From Vespa crabro (Eukaryota > Arthropoda > Insecta > Hymenoptera > Vespidae): a stretch of DNA of 64,000 nucleotides. The notes beneath the pieces are model-generated. The model was given only the letters and a program-made list of their open reading frames with translations, did no database searches and was not told the DNA's origin. Shown piece after piece: positions 1 through 13,664 of this stretch (its first letter is position 1; each line of letters begins with the position of its first letter). The DNA is taken from contig NC_060955.1 of the NCBI RefSeq assembly GCF_910589235.1, positions 15,948,838-16,012,837 on the forward strand. The letters are read 5' to 3'. Both the position numbers and the translations under genes were made by a program.

Positions 1-200
1 TGTTATCGAATCGTCGCGAAAACTTCAATGTTTTGTACGGCGATCGCGTCCAACTTTTATTAGCCATCCGTAGAAAGCGACTGTCTTTCGTGGGTTAAAC
101 ACACAGGGGACACTGTTTGGTTGGCGATTCTTTTTATTGCGGTAACACAGGTCAGTGTGGACCAAAGTAATATCGCGGTAGAATAAAACTAGGGAGAAAT

Positions 201-242
<42 letters not shown>

Positions 243-331
243 GAGGAAAGAGAGAGAAAAAAGAGAGAGAGAGAGAGGAAAGAGAGAGAGAGATAGAGAG
301 AGAAAAGGGATAAAACACAAGCTTTTACTAC
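1..331 (-). other. Intron of the LRR gene containing an imperfect (GA)n tract
   Basis: Sequence downstream (minus sense) of the donor at 331. It contains an imperfect GA/AGAA microsatellite at about 201-304, which reads as CT on the coding strand. A possible acceptor (TTCTCCCTAG, near 190) would, in phase 0, open a 42-codon frame starting FYSTAILLWSTLTCVTAI and ending in a stop. That would truncate the fibronectin fold, so I do not accept it as the last exon; the next exon is probably outside the window. Confidence 0.6.
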
Positions 332-3300
332 CTCGTCGACGTTGTCCAGAGCATGATAAGCGACCTGGTACCCTCGTAGCCCGGAGTGATTTCTACTCTG
401 CCAGGACACCAACACTGAGAATGGCTGTATATCCTGGATCGCGAGTTTTAGGACCAACGGCGCGGAGCAGAAAGCATGCGGATCGAGGTCGAGGAAAACC
501 AGGCCACGCAATTCTGGCGGTTGTTCGCACTTTAGCAATCCGCTTTCCACGTCGTTCATTCGCATACCACCACCACCACGATTTCGGCTCACGCCACCAC
601 CTACCAGCTTTTGATGGTCCCGTAACCATTCCCAAAGCTCCTGGGATTCGCAGTCACAGTGTAGAGGATTTTCTGTAGAAATTGCGATCGGCCACGATTA
701 AAGTATTGATCGTACCAAAGGTTAATGAAAAATTCAAGGTACGAATTAAACGTATTTACCTTCAGCCCTTAAGCTCCGTATCTGTGTTTCCAGTGGACGA
801 AAGGCATTTAGTGGTAAATTGGCTAAGAAATTTCTGCTGAGATCCAAAATCCGTAGTTTCTTTAAACGTTTGAATGCGTCTGGCGATATCGAGGATATCC
901 AGTTACCGTAAAGATGTAGTTCCGCGAGATTCTCCAGATGCTGGAATGTGCTCTTTCCTACGTTACTGATCTGATTGTAAGAGAGGTCGAGTATTTGAAG
1001 TGCCTTCAAATCCGGCGGGAAATCTTCGAGATCCTTCAAACGGTTGTGCGTCAGATTGAGTAGTCTCAGATGTTCTAAACCCTTCAATCTCTCCTGAGGT
1101 AAGAGTTCCAGTTGGTTGATACTGAGATCCAAAGTGAGGAGATTTGATAGACTGCGAAAAGCGCTTGGCGACACTCTAGAAATCATGTTACTGCCCATGA
1201 AGAGATGCATCAGAGCGGGAAAGGCCTCGAAATCTTGGCTGGTAACAATGGTGAGATTCGTCCCAGAAATGTGGATCTCTTGAAGAGCCGGGTATCTTGC
1301 CTCGGAACTTATTTCGTGTATTCTGATGAGAGGATTGGCAGTGACGTTGAGCCAGGCAAGATTCGGTATATTCTGAGCGGAGAGTGCGACCGCTGGTATC
1401 TGTCGAAACTTGTTCACGGCTAATTCAACTTTACGTAAGAGATTCGATCGAGCGAAGAAGTTAGCCGGAAGGGCGGTCAAATGATTGTGACTAAGATCTA
1501 CGGATATCAAACGAGACAAGTTTACTGCCGCGAAACCAGAGAGGGTCGTGATGTAATTACTACGTAGATCGAGTTCTCGTAAACTGGTCAATCCGTTTAA
1601 ACGCGACATATCCACGTGGTCTATTTCATTGTTTGCGAGTGAGAGAAACTCGATGGTACTAGCGTTTGCAAGAACTTCGTACGGAATCTCTATGAATCTA
1701 TTCCCGTCTAGTTTGACCTCCTTCAGCGAATCCAATTCAAGGAAGAGAACAGGCGGTAAAATTTTAAGGAAATTGTTACTTAGTAACAACTTGGCCAGAT
1801 TTTTATTTTTCGAAAATAATTCGGCCGGCATTCGATGGATTTGTGCAGAATCCATGGCAAGGTGTTGAAGGGACGGTAAACCGTCCAATGAGTTCCCACT
1901 GATTTGACTAAAATTATTGTAGGATATCCTGAGGATCCTCAATCCCGGTATGTCCAATCTGTCTAAAGCCGTGGCAGTGAGGTGATTATGTTCAAGATTA
2001 AGTTCATAAAGATTATTTAATCCTCTGAAGGCACCGTTTTCGATTAAACTAACCGTACAATTCTTCAGATTCAAAGTTCTAATAGGTAGACCTTCCTGGA
2101 AAATCTTATCGTGCAATACGTTTAGATTGTTGTTAGCAAGATCCAGTATACGCAGTCGTTTTAGAGCTGTTAACGCGTAGGGATCCAATCGTCGAAGACC
2201 GTTGTCCTGCAAATAGAGTTCTTCGAGTTCATGCAATTCAGAAAAAGTTCTCACGGTGACGTGACTCAATCGATTCATGCTAAGTTCGAGGAATTTTAAA
2301 GCTTGCATTGGTTGAAAAGCGGTATCCTCTATTCGTGAAATCGAGTTGTTCGTGAGATAGAGTCGCTCGACCAAAAGAAGATCTCTGAAAAGTGGAGCCT
2401 GGAGGCGCGTCAATCTATTGTGTCCTAACCACATGATTCTAACAGAGGCTTGACCTCTTAGAGAATCATTGTGCAGTACACCGAGTCCATTGTTATCCAG
2501 TTGTATGGATACCAAAGAACTTCCGGTATTTCCATTTTGTCCGATTTCGTTTGACACTTGAAATACATCTCCCAAGACTGCTAATAAATTCCCTTGGAGA
2601 TTAACGTGCTGAAGACTATGTAAAGATCGTAAAGCACCAGTCTCCATGTCTGTTATCGCGTTATTTTGAAGATGAAGCTCTAAAAGAGACGGTAAAGGAG
2701 CAAAGACTCCTCTCTTAACTTCTGTAATTTGATTGTCTTGCAGCCGAAGTTCTCTCAATTGCTTCGCCTTCGCGAACGTTCCTACTTCCAATTCCCGTAT
2801 GTTGTTACCGTCCAAAGAGAGAGTCGATAGATTCTCGCAATGCTCGAGAAAGTCCCTCGGTACTTTCTCGATGTAATTACCGCTTAGATGAAGTTGGGCC
2901 AACTGACCGAGGGTTACCAAGCCTCTAGCGTCGATCCTTCTAATAGCATTCTGTTGAAGATACACGACTGAGAGACTGGTACTACCAGCGAATGTTTCTG
3001 CTGGTATCTCCAATATATTATTTTCCGCTAGAAAGAGTTCTTTTAATTCTGGCAATCTTGAGAATACACCACGTATATAGTGTATGTGATTATGGCTGAG
3101 ATCAATGGACCTGAGCTTCTGATTGGCACGAAATGTAGCAACGTCTAAGAATACGATCTTGTTGTGACTAAGATCGATAGACTCGAGATCTATCAAAGAT
3201 ATAAAGGCGTCTTTGTCGACTGACTCAACAGCATTGTAGTAGAGCGAAAGAGTCCTTAAAGACGGACAACAACGGAAACAGTTCAGAGGTATATTCTTGA

Positions 3301-4319
3301 AATTGTTGCTGCTGAGATCAAGAAAATTTAATGCGTCAAGTCGCGAGTATCCATCTTCGGGTAACTGTGCGACCTCGTTCCACGCGAGTTTCAATGATGT
3401 TAAGTGTTCCAACCTTCTAAGTGATGTCATAGGAAACATCCTGATCTTATTCTCTGCCATATCAAGATCTTTTAACGTATCCTCCAAGCCGGCGAATGCG
3501 TACTCTGAGATTCTGACTATTTGATTTCCCTTTAAATTCAGTTTTATCAATGATAAGCTGTAAAAGCTGAAACTCGGTAGTTCATGAATAAGATTAGCCT
3601 CGAGATCGAGGATCTTCAAGCGTCTCAACGTGGACATCGCTTTTTGAGGTACTCGTGGTAGTCGACCGGACACGAGAGCCAACGATTCCAAGCTCTTGCC
3701 CAATCGTACGAAAGCCTCCTCGCTGATTTCACGAATCGCCGAGTGTGAGATCTGTAAGTGTCTAATTTGCGAGCCCAATGGAAAAGCTTGGGGTCGGAGT
3801 TCCTCCACCTTTCGATCCAGCTCGTAGACACTTAATGATTGGACGAACGTTCCTAAATCAGAGTATCAGTATAAAGTATTTCGATTAATCGAAATTCGAT
3901 CCTTGATATAATCTCTTTTCAAACAAAAGTTAGAAAACCAAAAGTTTAACTTAAATTTGATATTTGAAATAAATAGAAAAGTAGGCTTAGTTACCTTCTG
4001 GTCCAGCAGCTTGTATAACACTGGACAAGGCATTCCTGAGGGACTCTTCGGTGGCACCAGCACATTCGAGAAAGAGGCCGTCTTCGAAATTGTAACACGG
4101 ACATCCTGGTATTGTTTCCGGCGGTGGGCACCTGGCGCTTTTTGCTTCCTGTGTCGCCATACAGGCCGCCAGGACCACCGAATAAAGGATTCGGAAACCG
4201 TCCCGTCGACGATCACTTCGTTGTTGTTTCTTGGACGATTCTTTGCCGATCGACGTACTCGTTTTACTCGCTGGCGAATCCCAGCGCTTTCGTTTCGTAT
4301 GCGGCCTCGTCGTCCACAT
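332..4319 (-). CDS. Large extracellular LRR protein (chaoptin/convoluted/artichoke-like), 3 exons, 3' end outside window
   Basis: Exons read on the minus strand: 4319-3995, 3852-760 and 672-332. Both introns (142 and 87 bp) are GT-AG and phase 1; a third donor (GAG|GTAGTA) follows 332, so the gene continues beyond base 1. The joined part is 1253 codons. Residues 42-56 are a hydrophobic signal-like core after a long basic N-region. An LRRNT cysteine cluster (C64, C73, C75, C86; CPPPETIPGCPC) follows. Residues about 110-1139 are roughly 40 tandem 24-residue LRRs of LxxLxLxxNxI type. The LRRCT (NPLHCDC, C1145, C1147, C1188, C1208) is at 1140-1209, then a fibronectin III domain starts at 1210 and is cut off. 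Family knowledge: such proteins act at the cell surface or in apical/cuticular matrix. From memory the LRRNT and LRRCT look closest to the Drosophila Convoluted/ALS-like group, but chaoptin or artichoke naming is possible. The ATG at 4319 is the first in its open frame, with an in-frame TGA upstream at 4367-4365. Confidence 0.9.
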
Positions 4320-4326
4320 ATTATTA

Positions 4327-4368
4327 TTATCGCGCCACTTCGGTCCCTTCTCGTTCCGATTCGTTCAT
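4327..4368 (-). promoter_or_regulatory. Possible upstream mini-ORF of the LRR gene
   Basis: On the minus strand an ATG at 4368 opens 13 codons and stops at TAA 4329-4327, seven bases before the main ATG at 4319. If the transcript starts upstream of 4368, this mini-ORF would sit immediately before the LRR start codon and could reduce its translation. The transcription start is unknown, so this is inference. Confidence 0.25.
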
Positions 4369-6404
4369 TGTTCCTTGATTCGCCTGACTCTGAAACATAC
4401 GGTTGAAATAAATTAATAAGCTTTACGAAGAGCAGATATTAAAAATATTTAGATTGTTCGCAATTTTGAAATGTTTTCATATAGTGACAATTCATAGGAT
4501 TATCATTCGCCAATTAAACTTTTATCGGTTAACTTTTTACTATTCTAATGCTTATTGAGTTAGATAGTTACGTTGAATTTAATTTAAGATGAATTTGACA
4601 ATTCGACTTGAACTATCTAATATTGGAAAATATTTCTCTTGGATTTGTTATCTCACGACTAGTCTAGACATACTATACGGTGATAAAGATGGAAAGAGAA
4701 ACATAAAATAAATATGGTGAGGAAGTATTTTTTTTAGCAGTATGTCACGTGCACGGCCACGGAGAGAATAAAAAGTAGCCCGATAGGTGCGTAGTTGCGC
4801 TTTAGATTACAAGCGACCGAACGTTTGCGGGGATAACTTACTTTGTTAGGGGTTGCACTTGATACGAGGTAATGGTAGGTCGTGCACCGTCCGTCGCGTA
4901 GAAAAATCAATATTCGCGTTACTTCTAGTTCCTCGTCCTCTCGTAATAAATTTCACTTCTTTACGGAAGTTCGTCGACATTCAACCACTCGCACGGAAAC
5001 GAACAATCTTAAAAATAGTACACTGATTCATATTTCTTCTTTTACTGAAGAGAACGATTAATCTAATAGAAGGAATGTTTAAATGAAGACGTCGATTGAA
5101 CGAAAAGCAATGGAGAAAGAAAAATGTTTTAACGGAAAAATTTTATCGATCAGAATGAGCCACGCCTTTTTCATAGCGTTAATATTCCCATTGTCGGACG
5201 TTCTTTGTTTGGGTTTGTACGTTGATTCGATAACTGTGTCCGCGTGGGAATTTTCAAATTGGATGAAATATAAAAATATTTCAAATAAGTCAATGCGATA
5301 TCGATGGAATGCTCCCGAAGCATCTCGACATCATAGACGAACGTGCGATGCGAGAGGATTTCCCAATGGGCACGCTGTCGAACATACTGCGAGAAAAATA
5401 AGTAAAAACGAATGACGAATGGAAAATCATTCGCTTTAGAAATTCAAAAACGATAGAGTGTAGGTAAGTGTGCTGTGTTTTCCGTTCAGCGCGATGTACA
5501 AAGTATGATGGCGTAGAATAAAGTATCCAACGGAAAAGCTTTATTCGAGTGAACCCGTTTCGAAGATACGAAGAGAAGGAACTTAAAAGCTACGTCACAT
5601 TTTATGCACAATGGCGAAGGAAGTCGAACGCATCGATGGATACTTGACGGGGTTCTCTTTTATCGAACTGAACCACCGAAGCTCGTAATTTGGCTTTCCT
5701 CTTGTAGACTGTAAACGAGATCGATAGATAAAGAAAGGAAATATCGTAGTGTGCGTATATGTGAGTGCGCTAGAAGGAATTCTTGATAAGAAGGAATCAT
5801 TGATAAGCAGTAGAATCTTTCAAAGGAAACTTTGCGTTCCAAGTCAAAAGTGAACAATTTCTTTGCTTTTTTCTTTTGGTTTTACCTTAAAACGAAAAAC
5901 CTTGTTGTAGGGATTACATTCCAGAGTATTTTTCGGTTCGTGGCTTATACGAATAAGCATTCTCTCTCGTCATCGTCGTTGTCGTTCTCGGGAAATAGCC
6001 ACTTATGTTCGTTCTAGATATCGCATGCGTGAGGCGTGCGAGTATTGTACACTTCTCAGTATGAATACCTTGTTACATTGAGGAACGCAATAACGACGAT
6101 GCGGTTATAGCGACGGAGTCGTGCTCACAAGCACTGCATACAATGCGTTGGAGCACTTCAAGTTTTCTGAACATCTCATAGCATAACGCCTGGCGAAAGC
6201 TGCGATGTGAAATGAGTGTGGAATTTTCTGTACGATACATTACGAAGAGACCGAGAGACGTTCTTGTTCGAGCGATTTTTCATCTTTGTCGGAGAAGTTA
6301 ATAGATCTTTTTAATTATTTTTAAATAAGATTAGATTGAAGAATAATAGTACTTGATATAAAGAAGTCTTTCATTTGATATGAAATGTATGATCATCTTT
6401 TTAC

Positions 6405-6480
6405 TCCGTGTTTAATATTAATATTTAATATTAATATTAAGTGTTTAAGATTAATATTTAAGTCCGTGTTTAATATTAAA
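6405..6480. repeat. AT-rich tandem repeat with a TTTAATATTAATA core
   Basis: Repeated TTTAATATTAATATT blocks bracketed by two copies of TCCGTGTTTAATATTAA. A short local duplication with no coding potential. Confidence 0.7.
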
Positions 6481-9400
6481 CAAGTTTATTATTCATTAAA
6501 CTTGATTCTCACTAGACGATATCAATGCTTCTCGCTAAACTGTACTTCCAATTTGATAGCCAATTTGGATCAAGTCAATTTAGAGACGAAATGTAGGAAA
6601 CTCGCAAGCGTACATACGTATGTAGGGACGTATCAATCGCGTCGCTTAAGCGGAATCGACGCGGATCCGTATGGATCGGTCGGATAACCATCGATAGGTA
6701 TTTCCTATGTGGCCGAGGACCAGCCTAACTCTCTCCGGCCAGAATGTTCTGCTCCATTACATAGTCGCAACGAAATTGAATTTCCTCAGCGTGACGTGGC
6801 TGATGTTGTGCTTCTCGCGCAATAACGATTGGAGCCTCGAATCAAAACGATCAAGGTTCATTCGTAAGAAAACTTGGTATTCGCAAGGTAACTAGGTATG
6901 CAAAGAAAGGAAAAATAAAATGAAAAAGAAGAGAAGAAGAAAAAAATTGAGCGTATGCTTCTGTAAAAAAGAAAGTTGCGCTTCGGATACAAAAATATAA
7001 TACAGTGAGTGAAATTAAATGAGAACAATTTTATATATTTTCCTCGTGTGGATTCTGAGTTCGTCTGAAAAAAGAAAGAAATATATTTATCCACTTAAAC
7101 TGGATATGTAGAAATTAATTATTAGAGTACGTGTTAAATAATTAATTCTCTATTGATCTTGTAAAAAGAGAAAGAACGATCTTAAAATAGGATAGAAAGA
7201 AACAGAAATGAAATTCATGTACACATAGATTTGCGCGTTACAGAAACAGAGAAAAAAACAACAGTTCCAAGTGTCTCGCAGTCGTTCGCTTATTTAAATA
7301 AGAACGAGAAGATGGTAATGAGAATGCAAATAGTACGGCGTACGTTCACGCGAGCTTTGTTGCACATGCTACGAAACAATAAAAAGTCACCGTCCGTGAT
7401 GACCGCAATTTAATATCGTGTAAAGTGAAGTTCGAACGATGCTTTTAAAGTAGCATATGTCGATGAGGAGACGGTATAAAACAAGGAAAAACTCTCACGA
7501 GGATTACCTGTTTTTATCCTTTTTATAAATAGTAGCTATATATACTATAGCTCTATAGTACTCTTGACGAGTCGGTAATAAACCAATCGAATTATCAAAA
7601 TGAGAATTTAAAAAAATTTAAACATTACATTCATGAGTGTGTACTTACACAACATCTACGTTTTACAGGAGAGGCACGTAACGCCCATATATCTATATAT
7701 GTACATACCTATATCCTCCCACGAATATTTCTAGACGATATCGAAAATCAATACGTCAATTATTTATCGTACGATTCGGTGTCGAATACCAATAGGAAGT
7801 GCCGTAAATATTGTTTGGACATTTTCCTTACGAATATTGTGCCAAGTTTCTAGGTCGTTTGATATAATTATATCTCTTTTTTTTTTACAAGAATTAATGA
7901 ATTCTTATAACATTGATAAAGGCTACTTCTTGATGGGACATCAGGAGCGGCACCTTAAAAATCCACAACACCCGTACGGTTATTAAAAAGTGCACTGTTA
8001 TCAGGTCGCCTATTTAACCTACTTACATAAAATTCATGTTAATATATTAACATCGTCGTTTTCAACATTATGCATACAAACTTGTTCATTGAGATCCATC
8101 TTTCTATTTTCTTTCATTTTTTTTTGTTTCCTTTATTATTCTTAATTTAAGAATGGTAAAATATGATGATAATTTTATCTGGATATGAAGAAATTAAACA
8201 CGACTCTTCGTCTGAAATATGAGTACGGGCATATATGCGCATTATTTAAAAATCTAAGCGATTTAATTTAAACGGATGTAGATAGAACGATAATATTTTT
8301 CTTTCGGAAGATTTATCTAATCAAATCACAGTAGATTAACTTTGACATTATAATAATTAAATATTTATCGATAATTTATGTGCAGATTTTTTCTTATCTC
8401 CTAGCATTTCTTTGGATTTTTATCAAATTGCGAAGTATTGATAAATTTTTCAGCTTATTCACTTGATATATTTGATATCAAGAAAGAAATTCACTATCGT
8501 AGAATATTATTTAAAAAAAAAACAATATTTGTTTGGTTCTCATAGAAAAATCGCATTGAAAATTCTGGTATCCGATAAACGCGATATCTCTATCGATAAT
8601 GCGAAATCGTTACTTTTTCTGTTGGTATTTACAATGATGCTTATCGAGCGGCACTTTTTTAATCTAGTCCAAGGCCGTAGCACACGTTGGATCGATCGTT
8701 TCCTAGAGTCAGCGCATTTAACTGCGCCGTTTTGTGAACGTCTCGAATTCTTCTTTGAGCTGTAGTATACTATGGGACATGAAATTTTCATAGTATATTG
8801 TAAAAAATATAATAGAAAATCTTTTTTATATCATTATTACAAAGAAAATGATAAACGACTTTACAGATCGATTTGTGCGAAATTGACTCGACAGTCGATG
8901 TTTTAAGGGGTATCAATTGGATATGTAAGACACTTCAGAAAACTGATACTCTCATCCTTATTCGAAGATGTGGTTCCTTTCAAGCGTGAAGTTCTTTCAA
9001 GAGGATCCAATCTGCTTGTAAAAGCAGAAACGTTCAACTTGATGCTTGACCGTCTCCTTTTCCCCATTTCCATCTTTTATCTTTATCTTTTGCTCTTTTT
9101 CTCTCATGTAAATCCAAGAAGGTCCTGCAATCTCGCTGGATTACGCACGACCATGAACGATTTTATAGTGCAACACACCAAAAGACGTCTTCTTTGAGTA
9201 TTCCCGGAAAACCTTTCAAGTTCAAGTCAAGTCTCAAAACGATCGAAAAAAACCTTCTTGCGTTGGTTTTTCTTCGTGGACGATAAATTTTCCTGCATCT
9301 TATAGCTTCTTAAAGATGGTTTCTGTCCTTCAAGGTTCGAAACAAGGAACGTCGATCTTTTTCATCGAATTTCCAAGTAGTAGTAGCTTTTTGTGTTACA

Positions 9401-9520
9401 TTTTCTTCCCGTTGACATGTGTTTCGGATATATTAACATTTCTTATCTTCTGATGTAAACACAGTTAGTGTATCACACATGAGCAATTCCTTTGATAGAT
9501 AAAATTAATCGAGCTATGCA

Positions 9521-9569
<49 letters not shown>
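9521..9569. repeat. (GA)n microsatellite
   Basis: Nearly pure GA dinucleotide run with AAAG interruptions at both ends. Confidence 0.95.
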
Positions 9570-10215
9570 TAATTTTTCTTCATGTGAAATAAATGAAGAA
9601 AAATTTAATTGAAAAACCTTAAATAAAGTTTTCAAGAATAAGGAAGGTATTCGAAAGACGTTATGAAATGATTACATTACTGTTTGTCAACCACCTTCGA
9701 GTCACGTTGTTCACGGAACTTTTCAATACATTAAAAAACTTTTCTGATAGCATCTTGTTTCATCGAGGGAGATGGGCTATAGATACAGGTCCCCACTTGA
9801 AGATTGAAATCATTCTTCGTACTCGATGTAAATCAAAATCAAAAATCTTTCTTCGATCAGCTTGACACATTCACTTATAGTATTCCTTACTTTTTAAAGT
9901 GGCTTTTGATTTGTTGTTTAACAGTTTCTTGTTTCAATGATATTTTTCCTGAAAGATCACGATAAGATTTTTTCATTTCTGTATTCATGGAAGAAAACAG
10001 TTGTTGTGTGCTCGCACGAGTATAAGATATCGTGAAAAAACACTTTATTATAGTCACGTCATCAAGTCCGATTTCAGAAAGTTATATAGATTAGCGATAC
10101 TCATATTTGGAATTGTATAAAATCGAACGAGTGTGATTACGAAAGAAGAAGCTTTCTGTCGCAACCTCGAGCCAGGTCTAGTTTTTTTTTTGAAGAATTA
10201 AATATAGGTCAGCGT

Positions 10216-10276
10216 GTCAGTATATTAATATAATATTTGTATGTCAATATAATATCTGTATGTCAATATAATGTTC
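10216..10276. repeat. Short tandem repeat, about 19-bp unit
   Basis: Consecutive copies of a unit like TATGTCAATATAATATCTG, the first diverged. A local AT-rich tandem duplication. Confidence 0.7.
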
Positions 10277-10910
10277 AAATTATTAATGTAATATATATGC
10301 AACAATTTATTACTTCATTAAATTTTGTACAAATAATTAGGATAATATAATTATTATTTTATTAACTATATTATTATGTTCAATACTATTATCCATCCGC
10401 TTTAATATTTACTAAATAGCTATATATAATATTTTTTTCTTACAAATTCCTAAAAAAAGAAATTATGCATTATAGAATTGGTGATGTATAATCGTCAAAG
10501 TTAATCAAACTTTTGAATGACAATATAACTATTATAAGACTAACTCCTTGATTAATCGAGTTATCTGCTCTAACTAAACGTATTCTCATCCTGTATTCTT
10601 TAAAATCCATATATGTACGTTTTTCACGACAAAGTCTCGAATTTTCGCGAAGAATAGCGATTTACGTTTCCGCGAAGATGATGATAAGGATGAGTACAAT
10701 AGCGATGAAGAATAGCGATGGAGAAGCTAGCAGCGCGACGAAACCCCTCGATGAAGACACGTTATCATGAAGAAAATCGGACAGTTTCCGCGGATGAGCT
10801 TGCAGTTGATGGGCACAAAAGAGACGACCGGGTGTTTTTGTGAAAAGTCTTGAGGTTAAAAAGATGACGGAGAGTCAAGATATGTGTGTATATACATATA
10901 CATAAGTGTG

Positions 10911-10948
10911 AAAGAGAGGGAGAGGGGGAGAGAGAGAGAGAGAGAGAA
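10911..10948. repeat. (GA)n microsatellite
   Basis: Imperfect GA run with G-rich interruptions, about 150 bp before the larger GA block at 11096. Confidence 0.9.
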
Positions 10949-11094
10949 TGGACGAGTTGGGTTAGACGAGCAGAGCATCTAGAAGGGAGTGACGTGGGAG
11001 CTTTTTTGAAAGAGCTTTCGCGGGGGGTCCTCAGGGGTAGTCGTTTGCTATGAAGATAACCACCACGATGTAACAACCTACGTACATTAGCTCC

Positions 11095-11095
<1 letters not shown>

Positions 11096-11169
<74 letters not shown>

Positions 11170-11215
11170 TGGAGATAAAGAAAGAAAGAGAGAGAGAGAG
11201 AGAGTGAGAGAGACG
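11096..11215. repeat. Long (GA)n microsatellite
   Basis: About 65 bp of uninterrupted GA, then a short AAAT/AAAG break and a second GA run. One of the longest GA tracts in the window. The serine/leucine-rich frames on its reverse strand are artefacts of the repeat. Confidence 0.95.
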
Positions 11216-12752
11216 GGAGGGGAAGAATACGGTCACGTCCGTATTTATCGCAACCCAAATCTGAAATGGAACGAATTCTTCCTTCTTCACGCGGTATACT
11301 AGCTCGTGCCATTTTTTTTCATCAATATCCTAATGCTCTCAAGAAAGGTATAGGAGAATGTATGCGAAAAAGAAAAAAGAAGGGCTGCTTCGAAGCGATG
11401 CAATGAACAAGATGCCTTTTATTCGAATTTTAAACTCATTTACAATTCGTCGCTCTTAGCTGAGTTAACTCGTTAGCTAAAAAATATGCGAGCTAAAAAG
11501 ATAACAGACCCTTCTTTCAATCGATTTAGGTTGCCTTTGAGTTGGTCCAAGTTTACAAAAATCTGTGAAAAAGACGTGATATATAATATAAGTATAGTAC
11601 CACTACTCGTTGCACTACCCTTTAAATGGTGATTTCTTTTAGATGATTTTTGTTCAGATAGATTTTCTTTTTTAATTTATATTTATTAATATCAATTTTA
11701 TTTTACAATAAATACGAATAAAAATGATATCAATTCCTACAAAAGCTTTATGGATGATGGAATCATTTGTGGCCAACCCCTTTTTCTCTACACACACGTT
11801 CGCATGCACGCACGCATGTATAGGATATCCTTTTCCCGCTTGTTATTCTAACAAAATTTTCAAATATCCATGAAATACATTCTTCCTTGATCGTTGAGGC
11901 AAGCATGTGGTCTTCTTCTTTTGCGACAATTTTAAGCTTCATTTGATGCGACGTATAGGGAAGTCATCGTCGTATGTGCGCGCGTCACTCACTAGAATGA
12001 ATTCGCTGTCAGCGATGGTTTTAAATTATGTACTAGGAAATATATTTCTGAGCTGTTATCTTTGCTATTCTTTCGTCTTTCTTCATTTTTCTCTCTAATC
12101 TTTGCTTTTGAAAATTGTTTCATTGCAGAGATGTTAGAACGAAGAAAAGAATGATGGAAGAAATGTGTATGCATATCAGAACAAAGTCTAGATATCAGAA
12201 ACGAATTAGAGTCAAATTTATCAAGTCAAAGTAATGAAATTTTTTTCTAATTATACTCATATCATAATGATTATTGTCCTTATATTTTTTTATTAAAAGA
12301 TTAGTATAAAAACAATGGAAGGAACTCATCTATGATTTTTTCAAAAAAACCTTAACTAGATAATCGATAAGTCTCGCAATAAGTCTTTCACTTTATCAAC
12401 AATTAATGTTCTCTCAGATACCAAGAGCGATAACTATTTGTCCTTTTTCCATTATTTTCGCGAATCTCTTTCTTTTTCTCTTTTTCTTTCAACTTTCTGC
12501 ATTGCAGATTAGAATCATTGTTTCAAGGAAATAGTAATGTGAAAAGTTTTGTTCGTGTCGTTTTTGGAGCGTGCTTTCACAATAATGGTATTTTCAGGTT
12601 ATAAAATCTGAAGTCTTTGGTGCAAAGAAATAAAGGAAAGAAAAAGGAAAACGAAATGAAGAGTCAAAGGCTTGGTATCTTTGGCGTCTCTCGCGTTAAT
12701 TAATTTGTATTCAAGTCTTTACCACCCGCTGGCTAACGACGATGCTCACGTA

Positions 12753-12760
12753 CCTATATA

Positions 12761-12802
<42 letters not shown>

Positions 12803-12810
12803 TGTATATA
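12753..12810. repeat. (TA)n/(TG)n microsatellite
   Basis: TATATA and TGTGTG blocks followed by about 40 bp of pure TA and a CATGTATATA tail. Confidence 0.9.
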
Positions 12811-13593
12811 AATGTATCAGACGAAGTCGACGTGGTTCTATGTAAGGATTAATGTCGCTGATAACGACAGTATCGTTGATAACAAGAAGGGATATACATG
12901 TACTTTACAACGTTGTTCATTTACCATCAGCTTATTCGTAATAATTAGCTTTAGTAGAGTCAAACTTAATCAATTCGTTAATCAATTAGATTATATACTT
13001 AAGTATATCAGAATGAAAAGTAAATCTGTACATAATGAAAGATCTTTGCGAAAAGAAGAATTTTCAGAATAATCAATAATCAATAGATTCATTTATAATT
13101 GGAAAATACAGATCGCTAGTGATCGTATTTCGGAATTCTTATCAGAAAATGTCAGAAGCAGGAAAATGACAGATAATATGACGATATTTCAGCTTCGTTG
13201 GAAATTGAAATTTTGTATATAGAAATCGTTTTTTTTTCTTATATCTTCTTCTTCTCCTTTATATCTTCCTTCTCCTCTGCTGTAATTCAGTTTAGAAATT
13301 CTCCTAATTCAGTAATCTCTACCACGAGATCGGATTGTTCGGTTTCAGGGGACATCGCAATGGTCGTTCTATAGCGAGAAACTCTGTATTTCTCCTTCGT
13401 AACAGGATGACGTGCCAATTCGAGTTGGTAGGTACATATGCGAGTTCGTGTTTTGGGAGAAGTTTCTCTAGGAGAACTTTCGCCATCGTTTCTTCTTGCT
13501 TTTAAAAAAATGGAACGAGATGTTATCGAACTTATTATACTACCATTGTATACATGTATATCTATCTACATACGTTCTTGAAGAAAAAATATA

Positions 13594-13664
13594 ATGTTAC
13601 GACGAAGACATAATAATTGATGTTACGATGAAGACATAATGTTGCGATGAAGACATAATAATTG
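13594..13664. repeat. Three tandem copies of a 21-26 bp unit
   Basis: Copies at 13594-13619, 13620-13640 and 13641-13664 share GTTACGATGAAGACATAAT. The first and third end in AATTG, which the second lacks. A minisatellite-like triplication. Confidence 0.85.

Noticed and set aside
1..190. Possible terminal exon of the LRR gene (hydrophobic FYSTAILLW... then stop)
   Set aside because: The acceptor is plausible, but it would leave the fibronectin III domain at about 45 residues; more likely intronic.
11031..11312. Serine/leucine-rich frames over GA repeats (also at 20153, 30414, 33385, 51697, 59632 and 61150)
   Set aside because: These are translations of (GA)n/(CT)n microsatellites that stay open in several frames, not genes.
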